NCBI RefSeq assembly: GCF_030867095.1
Contig: NC_081826.1
Coordinates: 43,378,001 to 43,442,000 of the forward strand
Length of the DNA: 64,000 nt
Source: Alligator mississippiensis
Lineage: Eukaryota > Chordata > Crocodylia > Alligatoridae
Direction: 5' to 3'
Every line of letters starts with the position of its first letter. The stretch's first letter is position 1. The translations under genes were made by a program, and so were the position numbers. Positions 55,374 to 64,000 of the stretch are shown here, one piece after another. The notes below the pieces were generated by a model, which saw only the letters and a list, made by a program, of their open reading frames with translations, was not told where the DNA came from and did not search any database.

Positions 55374-55510
55374 GCTGCCGGGGCCCGCGCAGCGGCGGCA
55401 ACAGCAGGCGCGCAATGGCTGCGGGCGGCGGGGAGCTGCCGACCTGCCCGCCCTGCCCGCCCACGTGGTGCAGGTGAGATGCACCTGAGCCGCCCGCCCA
55501 TTGGCTTTTT
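55374..55510 (-). promoter_or_regulatory. ESRP1: ESRP1 proximal promoter with paired E-boxes
   Basis: Directly upstream of the ESRP1 start codon, inside a CpG-rich stretch (about 54880-55860). Read on the minus strand it has a CCAAT box (plus-strand ATTGG at 55500-55504), GC boxes (55490-55499), a CACCTG/CAGGTG pair (55482-55487 and 55471-55476) and a CACGTG box (55462-55467). CAGGTG/CACCTG boxes are the known binding sites of ZEB1, ZEB2 and SNAI factors, which repress ESRP1 in mesenchymal cells in mammals. Whether these exact boxes are used here is inference. I see no TATA box, and the transcription start is not determinable from sequence alone. Confidence 0.6.
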
Positions 55511-55885
55511 CAAACGGGGACGTGGCAGCAGGAGGGAGGCGCGGGGCGAGCCCAGCCTCGCCGGCGCTTTGGGTGCTAGACCAGGGGCCCTTGGCCCCGA
55601 GCAGTGACTGCCCCCCCCAGGCTCCCCGGTGCGGAGCCGCCCGGCAGCCCTCCCGTCGGGGCAGAGTCCGCACCCCGATGGCAGCGCGCGGAACGGCCGT
55701 GGGGGCTGCGTGGCCGGCTCAGCTCCCCGCGCTGCCGGCGTGAAGTGAAGGCGGGATCGCGCCTCTCGGCTGGGAGGCGGGCGTGGGCTGCGAGCCGGGC
55801 TTTGGTTTTGCCTCAGCCCCGGCAGCGGCGTCGCGGCCCCCCCGGGGGGTGACACTGTGACCGTGAGGGCCAGAGGCGATGCGAG

Positions 55886-56096
55886 AAACTTTCTTCAGGG
55901 CGAGATGTTTTAGGGGATCAGCTACGTCGTTGGGATAGAGTCAGACAAGCTTTCCGCAGGACCAGGTTCAGGTCTTTCCTCGGGAGGGAGGTCTTCCTGA
56001 GCTGAGGGAGAATGTGCCACATCAGAAAGCTTGTCTAACTATCCCAACGACGTAGTTGGTCCCATAAAAGACCTCGCCCTTAAGAAACCCTTGCCT
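55886..56096. mobile_element. Foldback element resembling Penelope-like termini
   Basis: About 57 bp at 55894-55952 (AGGGCGAGATGTTTTAG, CTACGTCGTTGGGATAG, CAGACAAGCTTTC) is repeated in reverse complement at 56021-56085 (GAAAGCTTGTCTAAC, CTATCCCAACGACGTAG, TTGGTCCCATAAAAGACC, TCGCCCT). The word TTGGTCCCATAAAAGA resembles the TTGGTCTAATAAAAAGA of the Penelope-like ends at 19070. It may be two inverted termini with the coding part lost. It lies just beyond the ESRP1 promoter. Confidence 0.6.
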
Positions 56097-57632
56097 CTCT
56101 CAAAAAAAAGGGGGGGGGGAGAGGGGGGATGATAGTTTCTTGAAGTCCAGCAGGCAAGTGCCTGAAAAGAGGAAATCTTGCAAAAGGAAATGATTGGCGC
56201 TGTAGGATGTTTTCCCCCTACAACAATCAGCAGTGGGTCTTAGGAAAGAGTCAAGGCACTAAAGTGATTAATGTTTAAGGCCCCTTTACTAGGTTGGGAA
56301 AACTAGAAATAAAAAGCAAGAAAGAAACCAGAGCGCTTAGGTAGGCATAGGTACAGTGAAGCACAAAGCTCCCTCCCAGTTCCAAGCCATTTTAAAGGCA
56401 AGTCTGGCATAACAATAGACTTGGCAAATATTGGGTGTGGTTCTGGAAGTGCTCTTCAGAAGACCCTATTCTTTTCCATAAGAGTTATGAATACAGAAAG
56501 TTTGCAAGACTAGGTCTAAGCATAAGGAAGGAAAGTACTTCGGGGAGTGGGGGCTGGGGCAGGAGCTTTGCCAACTGGGCAGTGCCTCTCTACAACCATA
56601 GAGATGGTTGCATTTATCAACCTGATTTCCTCCAGAAACCGATACACCTCCCCCTCTGCCCTCCCAGTGTATGGGGTAATTCGTTGAGCTACATGCCTAA
56701 GTTTGTTTCAGAAACAACAGCATGCCAGGCAAATGCCAGTACATAAAAGGTAAACCATTCAAATTGCTCTGGGCATTTCAGGTTTTTTTGGCTGGCTTTC
56801 TTTCAATTAAATAAGTGATGTAATCAGGACTTCAAGATGTTACTGCTTCATGGTGCCTGCAATGTTTCTGTCTTGTTCTCTCAATGGACATGATTTCTAG
56901 GAAGATCATTTTCTTTTATTCACTTTTGTGTCTCATTTGTTTCCTTTCTTATGTATTTTTCCCTCTATATACCAACAAAGGTTTAGGGAATCAAATCCAG
57001 GCTTTTGCAACTGCATATAATATATAAAATCCCTTTCACACACCGATCAAGCTCCATATTAAAACTAGGTGTTCTTCTTCACCCCCTCTCTATTTCTATT
57101 AGGTTTTGTTTTATCCATGCTATAGCTTCTTTCTTTATAAGAAATTATTTAATTAAAACACAAAGCTGCCGTACCACTTTTATTTTTATCTCTATCCATC
57201 CTGAACAGCACATACCCTTCAATACCTGTATTCTAGTCATATAATTACATCCCTGACTGCTATTCTAACCAATATTCATGCTGTCTATCCTCCTACCCTC
57301 TGAGATTCCTTTATCAGTTTCCCCTTCCCTCTTCCTTCAGCCTTTTTGCCCTCCTCATAAATGTGTCTAGCAGTTCTAACAATGGGCTGCTTTTAGTAGA
57401 AGGTATACTTAGGACATTGTTTCCTAGGACTTTTGATAACTGGGGCACACTTTTTGGGGGATTAAAACTGGTGTTTCACTTCTCTCTTCCTCCCAAAAAG
57501 AGAATTATATATTTTCAAAACATAATGTATTCCATTCCCCCCCCCCCCCCCAGAGGAAATCATGCTGGTGCTGAGATGTACTGTTAAAAATGACACCAAA
57601 TAGATGTTGCTTTAAGAAAAGGAGTAGTCTCT

Positions 57633-57792
57633 ATCTATACCAGTGCTTCTCAACCTTTTTAGATCAAGGCCCCCTCCATAACTTTTCTGGATTTCATGAC
57701 ATCCTGGTTGAAAATTGCTGAGCAAGATCTAAATTCAGAAAAGATCTGGAGGGCATTTGAGGCTAAAAAAGCTGAGAACCACTGATCTATGG
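57633..57792. mobile_element. 144-bp hAT-like MITE, CAGTGSTTCTCAACC ends
   Basis: 57641-57784 starts CAGTGCTTCTCAACCTTTTT and ends AAAAAGCTGAGAACCACTG. The flanking octamers ATCTATAC and ATCTATGG agree at six of eight positions. The whole element is nearly palindromic at both ends. Confidence 0.8.
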
Positions 57793-58361
57793 GATGCCAC
57801 TTCAGGGTGGCAGGGGCAGGGCTCACCCTGCTGTGTCCTGGTCTTTTCACTTTTTGTCCCCTACTGGCCCCTGGACTGTACATTATGGGGTAAGTGCAGC
57901 GCCACTGCTGAGAGTGCTCCTGCAAGGTCTCACACACCAGTGACCACCCCAGCAGCCCTGCCAGCTGGCCCTGGGAGCATAGAAGAAGTGGAGGGGACAA
58001 GCCTGGCTGCAAAGCTTCAGCTTATCTATGAGTGTGTAAGAGGGGCAGTGTGGTCCCCAGCAGAGCCCTGATCTTCTGTCTGTGTGCCCCGGCCCAGAGC
58101 ATGCAGGCTGCAGATCATGTCTCTGCCCTGGTCCTGACCAAGCTGTTCCTCCCACAAGATCCCGGTGGCTCCGGAGCAGCCCCCTCTTGCCATGTGCCCT
58201 GCCAGTGCGGCTGGGATTGGTCTCCATGGCAGCCCCAGCCTTACACTATCACAGTGCAGCTGCAGCTGGGGTCTCCATGGAGACCAGCCCCAGCCATATG
58301 GGCAGGGGCTGCTGAGAAATGGAGACCAGCTGCCAGCTGTATCTGCCATTTTGCCCACCCC

Positions 58362-59563
58362 TGAGCTATTCTGTTCTCAGTGATAGCAGACAACAGAGAA
58401 AGAAGCAATGGTCCCAAGCTGCAGCAAGAGACGTTTAAGTTAGATATTAGGAAGAACTGTTGTACTAGCAGGGTAGTAAAGCACTGGAACCGACCACCCA
58501 GAGAGGTTGTGGAATCTCCATCTTTGGATGGTTTAAGACCTGGCTCCAATGACATAGTTGGGACTGGTCCTGCTTTGAGCAGGCGGTTGGACTAGATCAG
58601 TGGTTCTCAACCTTTTTTGTACCAAGACCCATTGGTAAACAGCGATAGCCAGTCCCGACCCAGTAAATAGTTTTAGTAGAAAACAGCCCCCTGCCCTTCT
58701 GCTGCCCCTCAATCCCAACCAGAGCCCCCCCACCCCAGCCCTGCTGGTGTCTCTCACTCCTGACCCACTGCCCCCAGCTCCATACCCCAGACCCCCAGCT
58801 CCAAGCCTCCCCAGTGTGTGGGGCAGGGGGTGGGGGTCTGGGGTATGTGCTGTCCCCAGATTTGTGCACCCACAGTGGACACAGGGCTGCAGCCTGGCTG
58901 GACCAGCACAGGCAGGAGCCACCTCTGCAGCCCAACAGGTGGGACTCGGCATGGGAGGACAGTGAAACTCATTGCTGCCACTGCTGCCAGAACCCCTGCA
59001 CCAGCCATGCAAGAAGTAACAGACCAGGGGGTTGGGCAGGCTGTGCTGCCCTCACCTTCTCTGCTGCCAGGCACTTGTGCACTGGGCAGCTGTTCTACCC
59101 TGCCGCCATGGCCCAGCTGCTGCTGCTGCTGCTCCCCTCAAGCCACAGCTGGAGAGGAGGTATCCCCCCCTCCACCCCCGACACATTGGCTATGTCCCCC
59201 CTTCCCTCCTGGCTATGTAGACTTAGCTGTGGGGAGCTGCTTTCCACACTGCCTGGCTGCCACGTGCATGTGTGTGGATGCACATACACATAGAGCCCCC
59301 TGCCTAGTTGACCTCCTCCTGCTCCCGCTAGCCCCAAGCAGCCCCTTGCAGGCTGGAACACTGCAGTCTGCAAGAGGAAACTTGTGGTTTCCTACATTTT
59401 TCTCCTTTAAAGGAGAATCCATTTTTAAAGTTTGTTGATCCATTTTTTAAAGTTTGTTCATGACCCTTTCATATATTCTTGCAACCCACTTTTGAGTTGC
59501 GACATGCTGGGACTAGATGACCTCCTGAGGTCCCTTCCAAGCCTAACTTTCTATGATTGGTAG
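58362..59563 (+). mobile_element. CR1 3' end interrupted by a hAT insertion
   Basis: 58362-58597 is CR1 ORF2 C-terminus and tail (AAGAAGCAATGGTCCCAAGC, TTAGATATTAGGAAGAACTG, GAGCAGGCGGTTGGACTAGAT). It resumes at 59519 with GACCTCCTGAGGTCCCTTCC and ends TTTCTATGATTGG. The interruption is the hAT copy at 58598-59510. It aligns well with 45610-45882, where no insertion is present. Confidence 0.88.
58590..59518. mobile_element. hAT-like element nested in CR1, exact 8-bp duplication
   Basis: GACTAGAT occurs at 58590-58597 and 59511-59518. The insert starts CAGTGGTTCTCAACCTTTTT and GTACCAAGACCCATTGGTAA. Its right part has CAACCCACTTTTGAGTTGCG, but the last bases (ACATGCTGG) have lost most of the match to the left end. 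The GC-rich core has long low-complexity reading frames and no transposase. Confidence 0.88.
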
Positions 59564-60593
59564 TGAAAGCCAAATTTGCCCTCAATTTCCTAAATGCCTG
59601 TAATGTACCTTGCATTTGTGGAACAGAGCACAGAACTTGACTCCTAATGCTGAAATGCTAGAACTGCTACCACTTTTTTGACATAACATACCAAGCTGTC
59701 CCAAGATTTATAAATACCATTTTACATTCCAAGAGTACAGAATGGATTTTTTTACAGGGTTAGATCCTTCACTCCCCTGTGAAGATGAGGGTTTGCAAAC
59801 TACCTGGGGGCTTATATAGTTATAGCAAACAGCTATGTGGGACCACTGACATGCTTCAGCTGTTTGTTACAGCTTTTATTTGAAAGAGTACACTTCTATC
59901 TGTTGCACTGGACTTCTGATGAGCTTCAGCTGGTCAGAGAAGTAAAAGCCAGAGCAATTAGCAAAGCAGCTAGTCCTTCATTTGACAACCTACTTTGAAT
60001 TAAGCAGGTTGCAAACCACCTGGACATGAATGATTAGGGTTCTACTGTACTACTGCTTGGGTGGAAAGGACCATGATAGACTGGATGTGAAACATTTATT
60101 CTGACTTCCAACATGTGTAACATCTTAAAAAGAGGTATTTAGACACTACATTTTTTCCTGCAGCACATCCTCTCTCAGGAAACCATAACATTATTACATT
60201 CAAAACTGTCATTGTGGCCCTATGGATACTGCTACCCAGGCTATGTGAGACAGTTCCAGAGCTGCCAGGTAGCACTGTAATGGGCAGTTAGGCAGACACA
60301 ATAGTATACACACTCAGGGACCTAGAGTTTTTCTAAGTCTCAAAGTAATTTGTTTAAAAAATGCTTCACATCCTTTTCTTTACCTCCTCAGGACACACAC
60401 AGAGCATCCTTAATTCTTTATAGAATTAGGCAAGATGAGCAAAACTGCTGTCACTAGGCACAGCTCCCAGGAAATAAATCCAATGATATCCACTTGCACA
60501 GAAGCTGGTCTGGGCTCCATGTCCTCCTACTGGCACAAACCATCACAGTGGGGTAAAGTAAAAGAACAGAAAACAAGGGGGTGGGGAATCAGT

Positions 60594-60925
60594 GATGATC
60601 ATAGAAGCATAGAAAATTAGGGTGGGAAGGGACCTCAGGAGGTCCAACCCCCTGCTCAAAGCAGGGCGAGCCCCAACTAGATCATCCCAGCCAGGGCTTT
60701 GGCAAGTTAGGCCTTAAAAACCTCCAAGGATGGAGGTTCCATCACCTCTCTGGGTAACCTGTTCCAGTACTTCAACACCCTCCTAGTAAGAAAGTTTTTC
60801 CTCATATCCAAATTAAACCTCCCTTGGGGCAACTTGAGACCATCGCTTCTTGTTCTGTCATCTGCCATCACTGAGAACAATCTAGCTCCATCCTCTTTTG
60901 AGCCCCGCTTCAGGTAGTAGCAACT
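60594..60925 (-). mobile_element. CR1 3' end, minus orientation
   Basis: Starts ATCATAGAAGCATAGAAAAT, then GGGACCTCAGGAGGTCCAAC, CCTCCAAGGATGGAGGTTCC, CCTCTCTGGGTAACCTGTTC and TTGGGGCAACTTGAGACCAT, the CR1 3' end read in reverse. Low divergence suggests a fairly recent copy. Confidence 0.9.
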
Positions 60926-61279
60926 AGAGCTACAGACGGAGAGACAAGCTTAAAGACACACACACACAGGACCTTGTCCTTTATTTTGGGGTACAATCAG
61001 ATTAAGCTTCAGAGGTGAGAGCAGCCCTCACAAGCAGGGAACCCCTGTGGCATTGTCACATCACGGTAAAGTCACAATAACCTTGGACAGCAATAGCATT
61101 ATTTTAATAAAAGAAGCTCGCAGTCCGGTGCTGGATGGAGAAAGAAAGCTGCGATGGCTCCCAAGGAGCAGCGCATGCATGTGCACGGTCCAGGGGCGAG
61201 TCTCCCTCGCCAGGGGCTAGGGTGCCTCCCTCCACAGGTCATGACATTAGGGGAGCCTTTCCGGCAGGCATGCGAAAAA

Positions 61280-61493
61280 CTGAGCCCAGTGCCCTCCCCG
61301 CGGCCACACACAAGCTGGCCCCAACCCGCAGGAGCCCGACTCAGGGCCGCCACGCGGGTTACGACCAGAGCCACAAGCTACGCAGCAACAGCCCCCAACC
61401 CGCAGGTGCGACTGTTGCACAAGGCGCATGCACAACCTCCCCGGAAGTGCTCGGGCCGCGCCCCGGAAGTCCTTCCCCCTCCGGCGAACAAAG
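61280..61493 (+). promoter_or_regulatory. VIRMA: VIRMA promoter (CpG-rich, NRF1/ETS/YY1-like motifs)
   Basis: The CpG-rich segment around the VIRMA start (about 61290-61860) has no TATA box. It has an NRF1-like GCGCATGCAC (61424-61433), two ETS/GABPA motifs CCGGAAGT (61441-61448 and 61463-61470), and AAGATGGCAGC at 61491-61501, a YY1-type motif overlapping the start codon. This set is typical of constitutive housekeeping promoters. Motif presence is seen; use is inference. Confidence 0.7.
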
Positions 61494-61556
61494 ATGGCAG
61501 CGGACACCAGCACGGAGTTGCTGTTTCTAGACACGTTCAAGCACCAGAGCGCGGAG
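61494..61556 (+). CDS. VIRMA: VIRMA exon 1
   Basis: VIRMA (KIAA1429, Virilizer homologue) is the large scaffold of the nuclear m6A writer complex. It binds WTAP, HAKAI, ZC3H13 and the METTL3-METTL14 pair and directs methylation toward 3' UTRs and stop codons. This exon gives the first 21 residues, MAADTSTELLFLDTFKHQ plus SAE, very close to human MAVDSAMELLFLDTFKHPSAE-type start. The ATG at 61494 has A at -3 and G at +4. An in-frame ATG at 61428 lies upstream but is not part of the known protein. The exon ends GAG with donor GTAGCG, phase 0. The remaining exons lie beyond the right edge. The gene is head to head with ESRP1, as in mammals. Confidence 0.93.
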
Positions 61557-62336
61557 GTAGCGGCCGGGCGGGGCTGCGTCCTGTGGGGCGGGGGTGAGGC
61601 GTCTCCCTGGTCCCCGCCGCCGCGTCCTGCATGGGGGCTGGAGCCCAGCCCAGCCCGGCCCCTCGCGTTGCTGCGGGCTCCGTCGGGCTGCGGCCAGGCC
61701 TGCGGGGTTGGTCCGTGACTCGCACCCCGCGGCAGACGAACTGGTAGCTGGGTCGGGGGGTAGTGGTTCCCAGCCCGGGTTAATTCGGGGCTTCACGGGT
61801 CCTCCGCGCGGGGGGCGACGGGGCTGGGCCTGGTGTGGCCCAAAACCGCGGTGAGCATCAGACTGGTTGTCTCGTTTCAGACTCGGAGCCCGCCCTGCCC
61901 TCTCCCGTTTAGGTGACATGGGGATGCCAGCAGAAAGCTGCTTGAGGCTCCGCTGGCCTGTGCTTTCCCTTGCCCAGCCTGAGCCTGTTAAATATGCCTA
62001 GGTCCCTGCCTCTGAGGTTTCCTTCATGGGCAGATCTTTCGCTCAGTTGTCGAGGAGCCTAGCATCACGCAGCTGGTTGTGTTGTAGCAACCTGTTTTTG
62101 TAAGCAGCTTTGTCACCCTGTGCCGTGATCCTTGGTCCAGGAGCGGGGTGTCTTTGTGCAACCAAGATGTTAGTGTGAAATTGCATGCAGGAAGTTGCTG
62201 ACAACAAGGATCAAAAACAAATAAGCTCAAAAAGCAGTTGGACATTTATACGATTATTGCTGGTTTAAAAACGAAAACTCATAGGATTATTCTAATAACA
62301 ATTTTGGGAGAGGATATTGCAATGCAGCCTTGCTAT

Positions 62337-63345
62337 TAGCAGTGCACTGATAGAGGTTTTTTGGGCCGATGCCGATTCTTAACGTGGCATATTGGCTGAT
62401 ACTGATCCGATTTCTGATATGCAGCCCGGCAGCTTGAAGAACGTCCGGCTGGTAAGTCTGTTGTGGTAGAAGGGGTGGGGAAGGGAAGGGGTATGGGGGG
62501 GTGTGGTGAGGGAGGGAATGGGGCTGGGGCAGGGGCAAAGCACTGCACAGTTGGGGTGCGGCATGGCACGGAGTTGTGGCTTGCCTGGGGGGCGCAGGGA
62601 GGGGGTGGTGGCTCCCGCCACTGTACGCACCCTGGGAGGGCATGGGGGCATGTGCCCCCAGATCTGCATGTGGGGCAGGCTGGGCTGCCGCTTTGGGCTG
62701 AGGCCTGGGCTGTGTCAAGCTCTTCCTGGCAGAGGCTGGGCTGGGTTGTGCTTGGGGCGGGCAGCAGTGTCGCTGGAAGGGGGAGTTGGGGTGTCTGCAG
62801 CTCCCCTATAACTCCCCCCCCCCCCCCCCCCAAACCACCACCTGCCTGCCTGCCCCAAGCACAGCCTGGCCCAGCCCCCTGCTGGGAAGAGCCCAATGCT
62901 GCCCCAGCCCGTAGAGGTAGCCTGCCCTTGCCCCGTACGTAGATCTTGGGGCACACGCTCCCCATGCCCTCCCGGAGTGTGTGTAGCAGTGGGAGCTGCC
63001 CTCCTCCCCCCCCCCCTCCCTTCTAGGATGAGCTGTGGCTCCATCATGTGTGCCATCCCATGTCATGCCTCACCCCCTCTGTGAAAAGCCTGTCCCAGCT
63101 GCACTCCCTCCCTCACTGAGGGGGCCTTGATCTGACCCCCTCCCCCCCACCACAACTCCGCTTTCCAAGCAAGGAGCACAGTCCAGCAGCTGTCTATGTG
63201 GTGTGCTGTGGCTGCGCGTATGTACAGGGCATTTATCAGCCACATTATCGGTCCCATTGGCCAAAAAAAGCTGATTGCCAGTACAGTTGATTTTCCTTAT
63301 ATCAATGCCAGTCCGATATGGGACCGATGTATCAGTGCACCTCTA
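62337..63345. mobile_element. Inverted-repeat DNA element with TAGAGGTGCACTGATA ends
   Basis: TAGCAGTGCACTGATAGAGG at the left pairs with TATCAGTGCACCTCTA at 63330-63345, and both subterminal parts are rich in GCCGATAC-like words. The 1-kb inside is GC-rich with C runs and no recognisable transposase. Elements with GGTGCACCGATA ends are common in vertebrates, but I cannot name the superfamily with confidence. Confidence 0.7.
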
Positions 63346-63643
63346 CTCGTCACAGCAAATCCTGATATTTGCAGCTGCTCACCTCTAATGACTCTGGCAG
63401 TAGGAGCTGACTTTTTCTTTATTATGATACAGGAAATTGATTAACTCTGTTATAGCAAAAACTTTTAATGGACTCTTTGGTGTACTAGAGGCTTATTTAC
63501 AGTGAGTTTCTACCATGTGTTTATATATCATGCCTTGAGAATTAACCCAACCTCTCTCTATGAGCATTTGGGGTACTGACCCCTGGCACTGGCCACTGTT
63601 AGAATCATAGACTGAATAGACCACAGGGTCCAATCTGGTATAG

Positions 63644-64000
63644 CAGGGGTTATCAACCAGGGGTACTTTGAAAGGTCCCAGGGAGTATGTGGAGGTGGGT
63701 GTGGATGGAGCGCCACCACCCTGCATCGCTGCCTCATGAGAGCAGGGCTGCACAGATGCCACATTACTGCCATCATGCCATTCGCCACCCCTCTGCTCTG
63801 CTCTGCTCTGTCTGGCTGCTGCCCCCTTGCTCCCCCCACCAGCTCTGTCTGGCCGCTTGCTACCCTCTCCCCAGCTCTGCATCTGGCCATTCACCACAAT
63901 TGCTTCTGCTCCATGTGTGCCCCCCCCCCCCCCCCCCCCCCCCAAATACTTATTAAGGAGGCTGCTGGAGGTGCACTTATTGAAAAAGTTTGAAAACCCC
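63644..64000. mobile_element. hAT-like element, cut by the window edge
   Basis: Starts CAGGGGTTATCAACCAGGGG and TACTTTGAAAGG, and the last bases in the window, AAAAAGTTTGAAAACCCC, are the complementary end lacking only the final TG. Includes a CTCTG repeat (near 63797) and a run of 24 C (63920-63943). Confidence 0.7.

Larger units (their letters stand above)
55511..61279. other. ESRP1-VIRMA intergenic spacer
   Basis: 5.8 kb between the promoters. It begins in the ESRP1 CpG island (to about 55860) and then holds a foldback element (55886-56096), AT-rich DNA (56100-57600), a 144-bp MITE (57641-57784), GC-richer unclassified sequence (57790-58360), a CR1 interrupted by a hAT copy (58362-59563), unique sequence (59570-60590) and a CR1 end (60594-60925). 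No gene was seen. Confidence 0.6.
61557..64000 (+). other. VIRMA intron 1 (partial)
   Basis: Starts in the CpG island and runs off the window. It contains two inverted-repeat DNA elements (62337-63345 and 63644-64000) with runs of C. The long reading frames between 62280 and 63060 lie inside the first element, are GC-rich and low in complexity, and look like chance. No second VIRMA exon was recognised. Confidence 0.6.

Noticed and set aside
55374-55673. Longer ESRP1 reading frame with an ATG 300 nt upstream
   Set aside because: The frame is open only because the CpG island lacks stops. The vertebrate protein starts at MTASPDY, and the promoter motifs lie inside this extension.
58750-59440. 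Several 100-200-codon frames on both strands
   Set aside because: All are inside the GC-rich core of the nested hAT copy and encode Ala/Pro/Leu-rich nonsense.
61428-61493. In-frame upstream ATG for VIRMA (adds 22 residues)
   Set aside because: The known protein starts at the second ATG, which has a strong context, and the extension overlaps the ETS sites of the promoter.
62280-63060. Long GC-rich reading frames on both strands in VIRMA intron 1
   Set aside because: They lie inside an inverted-repeat element, cross a C run, are low in complexity, and match no family.

Overview
The window is vertebrate nuclear DNA, most likely from a sauropsid. A crocodilian is my best guess and a turtle the main alternative. 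The reasons are split genes with GT-AG introns, CpG-rich promoters in an AT-rich background, many CR1 LINE copies, several hAT-like short inverted-repeat elements, Penelope-like relics, and no L1 or Alu-type repeats. The species call is inference.

Two host genes are recognisable, arranged head to head. ESRP1 (epithelial splicing regulatory protein 1) is on the minus strand, from its ATG at 55373 down to a probable poly(A) site near 16460. I can place 13 of 14 expected upstream coding exons' worth of protein minus one, the exon with the stop codon, and a probable 3' UTR exon. All junctions that can be checked keep reading phase. The expected exon 14 (about 50 residues before the last coding exon) was not found between 28120 and 19958, and the exons on either side of that gap are out of phase without it. 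VIRMA (vir-like m6A methyltransferase associated) starts on the plus strand at 61494. Only its first coding exon is in the window, and intron 1 runs off the right edge. The two start codons are about 6.1 kb apart, each in its own CpG-rich region. The ESRP1 promoter has CAGGTG/CACCTG boxes and a CCAAT box. The VIRMA promoter has NRF1-, ETS- and YY1-like motifs. ESRP1 controls epithelial alternative splicing and VIRMA scaffolds the m6A writer complex. Both act on RNA, but the sequence gives no evidence that they are co-regulated.

Layout: 1-16450 lies downstream of ESRP1 and holds no recognised host gene. It contains a 3.5-kb CR1 LINE with ORF1 esterase and ORF2 endonuclease/RT remnants (856-4333), inverted-repeat DNA elements, Penelope-like pieces, a tRNA-Gly-like sequence inside an unclassified unit, and AT-rich unique DNA. 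16455-55373 is ESRP1, with introns carrying a Penelope-like element with inverted ends (18111-19150), several MITEs, a Helitron-like sequence and CR1 fragments. 55374-61493 is the intergenic spacer, with a short foldback element next to the ESRP1 promoter and a hAT copy inserted into a CR1. 61494-64000 is VIRMA exon 1 and part of intron 1, with two more inverted-repeat elements.

I found no novel multi-gene system. The observations most worth following up are the unlocated ESRP1 exon, the tandem splice donors of exon 12, the possible alternative C-terminus from the last exon, the paired E-boxes, a perfect 25-bp hairpin in intron 2, and the Penelope-like elements with inverted termini.
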